This document shows positions 6,399 through 8,504 of a DNA stretch of 8,504 bases, in pieces. The stretch covers positions 1 to 8,504 of the forward strand of contig JALQUL010000011.1 of the NCBI GenBank assembly GCA_023260735.1, in the 5' to 3' direction. The DNA comes from Limnohabitans sp. (GTDB lineage Bacteria > Pseudomonadota > Gammaproteobacteria > Burkholderiales > Burkholderiaceae_C). The translations under genes and the position numbers were made by a program. The stretch's first letter is position 1, and the number at the start of each line of letters is the position of its first letter. Under the pieces are notes generated by a model that saw nothing but the letters and a program-made list of their open reading frames with translations, made no database searches and had not been told where the DNA came from.

Positions 6399-6405
6399 AC
6401 AAGTT

Positions 6406-7242
6406 ATGAAAAATTCAACAACACAGTGGATGCAAGATGCGAAATATATTTTCCAAGCAGGTTTTTGCGCAGCTCTCATGGGTGCACCCTTGCTGCCAGT
6501 ATATGCACAAGAAGCTACTTTAGCCACCTCGGCAGCAAGCGTGGCCTCAGATGCGGTAGCAGTAGCTCCTGAGCTGGTAAATCCATATGGCTTAGCTGCT
6601 ATGTGGGCACAGGGCGATTGGGTCGCCAAAACTACACTTATTATTTTGCTCATTATGTCGATGGTGAGTTGGTATGTAGTAATTACTCGTCTATTGGCTC
6701 ATAAGCAATTGATGAGTTACTCCAAGGAGGCTCATGTGGCCAGTCATAGTGCTTCAAGTCTGCGAGCTAGCATTACGCGTTTAAAACAAGATAGTCCATT
6801 TCGCTATATTGCAGTTGCAGGTCTAGAGGCAGAACATCGTCACCCCACTCTGAATGGGCAAATTGATTTGAATAATTGGTTGGGACAACACATTGAAAAT
6901 GCAACTTATACCGTCATTGCCCGCCAACAATCAGGATTAGCTGAGTTAGCAACGATCGGTTCGACCGCTCCTTTTGTTGGATTGTTTGGAACTGTTTGGG
7001 GTATTTACAATGCCTTAATTAAGATTGGTGCAAGCGGTCAGGCTAGTCTTGATAAAGTGGCTGGCCCAGTGGGTGAAGCTTTAATTATGACGGCTATAGG
7101 TTTGGCAGTCGCTGTACCTGCTGTTCTTTGTTATAACTGGTTGGTCAGACGTAATCGTCAAAATGCAGACATGATTAAAAATTATGCTTCTGGTTTGCAT
7201 AGTGAAATGTTGGCTACTGCTGCTCGCAAATCCAATTCTTAA
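6406..7242 (+). CDS. exbB: ExbB, proton-channel subunit of the TonB motor
   Basis: ExbB is the MotA/TolQ/ExbB-family inner-membrane protein that, with ExbD, uses proton flow to energise a TonB-type partner. The 278-residue protein begins with a likely signal peptide (hydrophobic to about residue 33, PVYAQE as a probable cleavage site) and a periplasmic Ala-rich segment, the long ExbB form seen in Pseudomonas-like bacteria. Membrane segments lie near 74-97, 178-204 and 219-246. The conserved polar residues are Thr196 (GLFGTVWGIYNAL), Glu224 and Thr229 (EALIMTAIGLAVAVPAV), matching Thr148, Glu176 and Thr181 of E. coli ExbB. The start is fixed by AAGGA. The stop is 16 bp before the first exbD. 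TolQ is an alternative in this superfamily, but the signal peptide, motifs and neighbours favour ExbB. Confidence 0.95.
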   Translation: MKNSTTQWMQDAKYIFQAGFCAALMGAPLLPVYAQEATLATSAASVASDAVAVAPELVNPYGLAAMWAQGDWVAKTTLIILLIMSMVSWYVVITRLLAHKQLMSYSKEAHVASHSASSLRASITRLKQDSPFRYIAVAGLEAEHRHPTLNGQIDLNNWLGQHIENATYTVIARQQSGLAELATIGSTAPFVGLFGTVWGIYNALIKIGASGQASLDKVAGPVGEALIMTAIGLAVAVPAVLCYNWLVRRNRQNADMIKNYASGLHSEMLATAARKSNS

Positions 7243-7258
7243 TTCAACGGGCTGTGTA

Positions 7259-7684
7259 ATGGCGATTCAATTTAATCAAGGTTCTGACTCGGAAGAGGTC
7301 ATCTCAAAAATTAATACGACTCCTTTGGTCGATGTTATGCTGGTATTAATGATTATTTTCTTAATCACGATACCGGCAGTGAATTCGTCTGTTCCGTTAA
7401 AATTGCCTAAAGAGGTCAATATTGCACGTGACCCACAATCTCAGAGTGTAGTGGTGTCGGTGGATGCCACTGGGCAAATTTATTGGATGGATCAAAAGTT
7501 AGCTAATAGTGCCGAGCTTGATTTGAAACTGCAAGAGATGGCGCAACAAACGCCACAGCCTGAGTTGCACTTTCAAGGGGATGTAAAAGCCAATTTTGAA
7601 TCCGTTGGTAAGGTCTTGTTGCAAATACAAAATGCAGGCCTTGAAAAGGTAGGTTTTATTACTGAAACTCCAGCCAAACAATAA
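7259..7684 (+). CDS. exbD: ExbD, first copy
   Basis: ExbD is a single-span inner-membrane protein whose Asp is protonated during motor function. The 141-residue protein has a short cytoplasmic N-terminus, a membrane segment at about residues 23-43 and the signature INTTPLVDVMLVLMIIFLI, with Asp25 in the same position as E. coli ExbD Asp25. The periplasmic domain (about 44-141) has the family pattern VVVSVDATGQIYW and ends in GLEKVGFITE. The frame stays open upstream to 7184, but that extension lies inside exbB; the ATG at 7259 gives the normal N-terminus. The Shine-Dalgarno is poor, and the 16-bp gap to exbB suggests coupled translation. Confidence 0.95.
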   Translation: MAIQFNQGSDSEEVISKINTTPLVDVMLVLMIIFLITIPAVNSSVPLKLPKEVNIARDPQSQSVVVSVDATGQIYWMDQKLANSAELDLKLQEMAQQTPQPELHFQGDVKANFESVGKVLLQIQNAGLEKVGFITETPAKQ

Positions 7685-7702
7685 ATTCAGAAAGTTTCTA
7701 AA

Positions 7703-8140
7703 ATGGCACTGCGTTTTCAAAATAAACAAGATCAAAATGTTCCTGTGATGATGGAAATCAACACTACACCACTCATAGATGTGATGTTGGTTTTGCTCGT
7801 TATGCTGATAATCACCATTCCTATTCCGCTTCAAACCGTTAACATTGAAATGCCTTCAGGCGCACCGCCCATACAACAAGAAATCCCTAAAGTTGTGAAA
7901 ATTACAGTGCTCAACGATGGCTCAATGTTATGGGATGACCAAGTCTTACAAGGGCAGGTAGATTTAGATGCAAAACTCAGTATTACCGCGCTATTGCAAC
8001 CACAACCTGAAATCCATATTACGGCTCAAACCAATGCTCCCTATGCCCTTATCGCAAAAGCTTTGGCAAGCTCACAACGTTTAGGCCTTGAGAAAATTGG
8101 CATTGTAGGTTTAGAAGACCTCAATACAGCCAATAAGTAA
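7703..8140 (+). CDS. exbD2: ExbD, second copy
   Basis: This 145-residue protein is a second, diverged ExbD. It has the signature INTTPLIDVMLVLLVMLIITI with the key Asp26 in the membrane segment (about 24-44), and a periplasmic domain with VVKITVLNDGSMLW and GLEKIGIVG. It starts 18 bp after the first exbD with only a weak ribosome binding site. Outside the membrane signature the two copies differ at many positions, so this is not a recent duplication. Tandem exbD genes after exbB are known, for example in Xanthomonas, where the second copy has a more specialised role. Whether the two copies pair with different partners here is unknown. Confidence 0.94.
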   Translation: MALRFQNKQDQNVPVMMEINTTPLIDVMLVLLVMLIITIPIPLQTVNIEMPSGAPPIQQEIPKVVKITVLNDGSMLWDDQVLQGQVDLDAKLSITALLQPQPEIHITAQTNAPYALIAKALASSQRLGLEKIGIVGLEDLNTANK

Positions 8141-8454
8141 AAGAAAAACAGGCTTAAAAATAATAGCGATGTAATTTTACTTAAGGTTCAAGGAATTATA
8201 TTTAATTAATATATAAGCAATTATTAATATTATGCTTTTCTATTTTAGCTAATTCGAATAGAATTTTAGGTCAGCTGTTGGGCTTTTATAAACGAGTAGC
8301 GATTCACGGGCTTGCGGTAAAGGATAGGGTAGTTTTTTAATCATCATCACTTGATGATGATTAAAAATGACTTAACTTATACCAGCCAATCATCAATATT
8401 TTTTATAAGGCTGCAACAGACTCTTTAAATACAACAATTAACCCGAGTACATAT
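8141..8454. other. 314-bp AT-rich intergenic region before the pntA-like gene
   Basis: There is no recognised gene. Positions about 8196-8250 are extremely AT-rich, followed by an ATTCGAAT palindrome (8252-8259). The perfect inverted repeat at 8334-8367 is listed separately. A short minus-strand frame (8347-8249, 32 codons, beginning MMIKKLPYPLPQ) starts inside that repeat; it lacks a ribosome binding site and I cannot support it as a gene. No intrinsic terminator with a 3' U-run follows the second exbD. TATAAG at 8404-8409 could be a -10 for the following gene, but no matching -35 is clear. Confidence 0.5.
8334..8367. repeat. Perfect 16-bp inverted repeat
   Basis: The left arm (8334-8349) is five T then AATCATCATCA. 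The right arm (8352-8367) is TGATGATGATT then five A. Only two bases (CT) separate them. On both strands the T-run is on the 5' side and the A-run on the 3' side, opposite to an intrinsic terminator. An operator for a dimeric regulator or a structured RNA element is more likely. It lies about 90 bp before the pntA-like start. Confidence 0.7.
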
Positions 8455-8504
8455 ATGGGAATCATAATAGGCGTGCCAAAAGAGACTGCGGCACTAGAGA
8501 CAAG
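8455..8504 (+). CDS. pntA: Probable proton-translocating NAD(P) transhydrogenase subunit alpha, 5' end only
   Basis: Only 16 full codons are present before the right edge, reading MGIIIGVPKETAALET, with the next codon beginning AG (Arg or Ser). IGVPKET followed by ET and probably R is the N-terminal pattern of PntA, which with PntB moves hydride from NADH to NADP+ using the proton gradient at the inner membrane. Alanine dehydrogenase starts similarly (IGVPKE) and is the main alternative, but it usually has N-E-Y/N-R rather than E-T-R. GAG at 8445-8447, seven bases before the ATG, is a weak ribosome binding site. Confidence 0.6.
   Translation, partial: MGIIIGVPKETAALET

Larger units (their letters stand above)
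6169..6405. promoter_or_regulatory. 237-bp gap between the tonB-like gene and exbB
   Basis: No recognised gene lies here. It holds the twin TTGTACAA palindromes listed separately, a small open frame of doubtful status (6220-6381), and the exbB ribosome binding site. No intrinsic terminator follows the tonB-like stop. A weak promoter fit is TTGTAC (6313-6318), a 17-bp spacer and TGTATT (6336-6341), with the -35 inside the second palindrome. The long gap suggests exbB has its own promoter or an RNA-level control, in contrast with the 16-18 bp gaps between the later genes. Confidence 0.45.

Noticed and set aside
7184..7258. Longer exbD start inside exbB
   Set aside because: The extension is exbB sequence in another frame, and starting at 7259 puts the key Asp at residue 25 as in E. 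coli.
8334..8367. Inverted repeat as an intrinsic terminator for the second exbD
   Set aside because: The 3' side of the stem ends in A rather than U on both strands, and it lies nearly 200 bp after the exbD stop.

Overview
The window looks like a chromosomal segment of a Gram-negative proteobacterium with AT-leaning DNA. The Pseudomonas-type histidine-utilisation proteins, the Psd, and the ExbB with a cleavable signal peptide followed by two ExbD genes suggest a beta- or gammaproteobacterium. I lean weakly towards a low-GC Burkholderiales/Alcaligenaceae-like organism, but nothing here fixes the genus. There are no rRNA, tRNA, CRISPR or insertion-sequence features that I can support.

The left half (1-4952) is read entirely on the minus strand, in the order psd > hutC > hutH > hutU. 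Psd makes phosphatidylethanolamine. Its stop codon overlaps the start of hutC in an ATGA, so the histidine-utilisation repressor seems to be translated from the psd message. After a 119-bp gap, hutH (histidine ammonia-lyase) has its own promoter. A TGTATATACA palindrome of the HutC-operator type lies between the -10 hexamer and the ribosome binding site. hutU (urocanate hydratase) follows 49 bp later and runs off the left edge. HutH and HutU carry out the first two steps of histidine degradation, and HutC would repress them until urocanate accumulates. The remaining hut genes are not in this window.

A divergent intergenic region (4953-5070) separates this block from a plus-strand cluster: a TonB-like gene, a 237-bp gap with twin palindromes, then exbB, exbD and a second exbD. 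ExbB and the ExbDs form a proton-driven motor in the inner membrane that energises a TonB-type protein. Here the TonB-position protein keeps the His-bearing transmembrane anchor and has a very long Pro-rich periplasmic stretch. It continues into a Ser/Gly/Asn-rich low-complexity region and ends in a short charged tail with four cysteines in the C-terminal quarter. I see no recognisable TonB C-terminal domain. A nine-C homopolymer near its 5' end could switch the gene on and off by slippage. This is the most unusual part of the window.

The right end (8141-8504) is a 314-bp AT-rich intergenic region with a perfect 16-bp inverted repeat, followed by the first codons of what is probably pntA (proton-translocating NAD(P) transhydrogenase alpha subunit), cut by the window edge.
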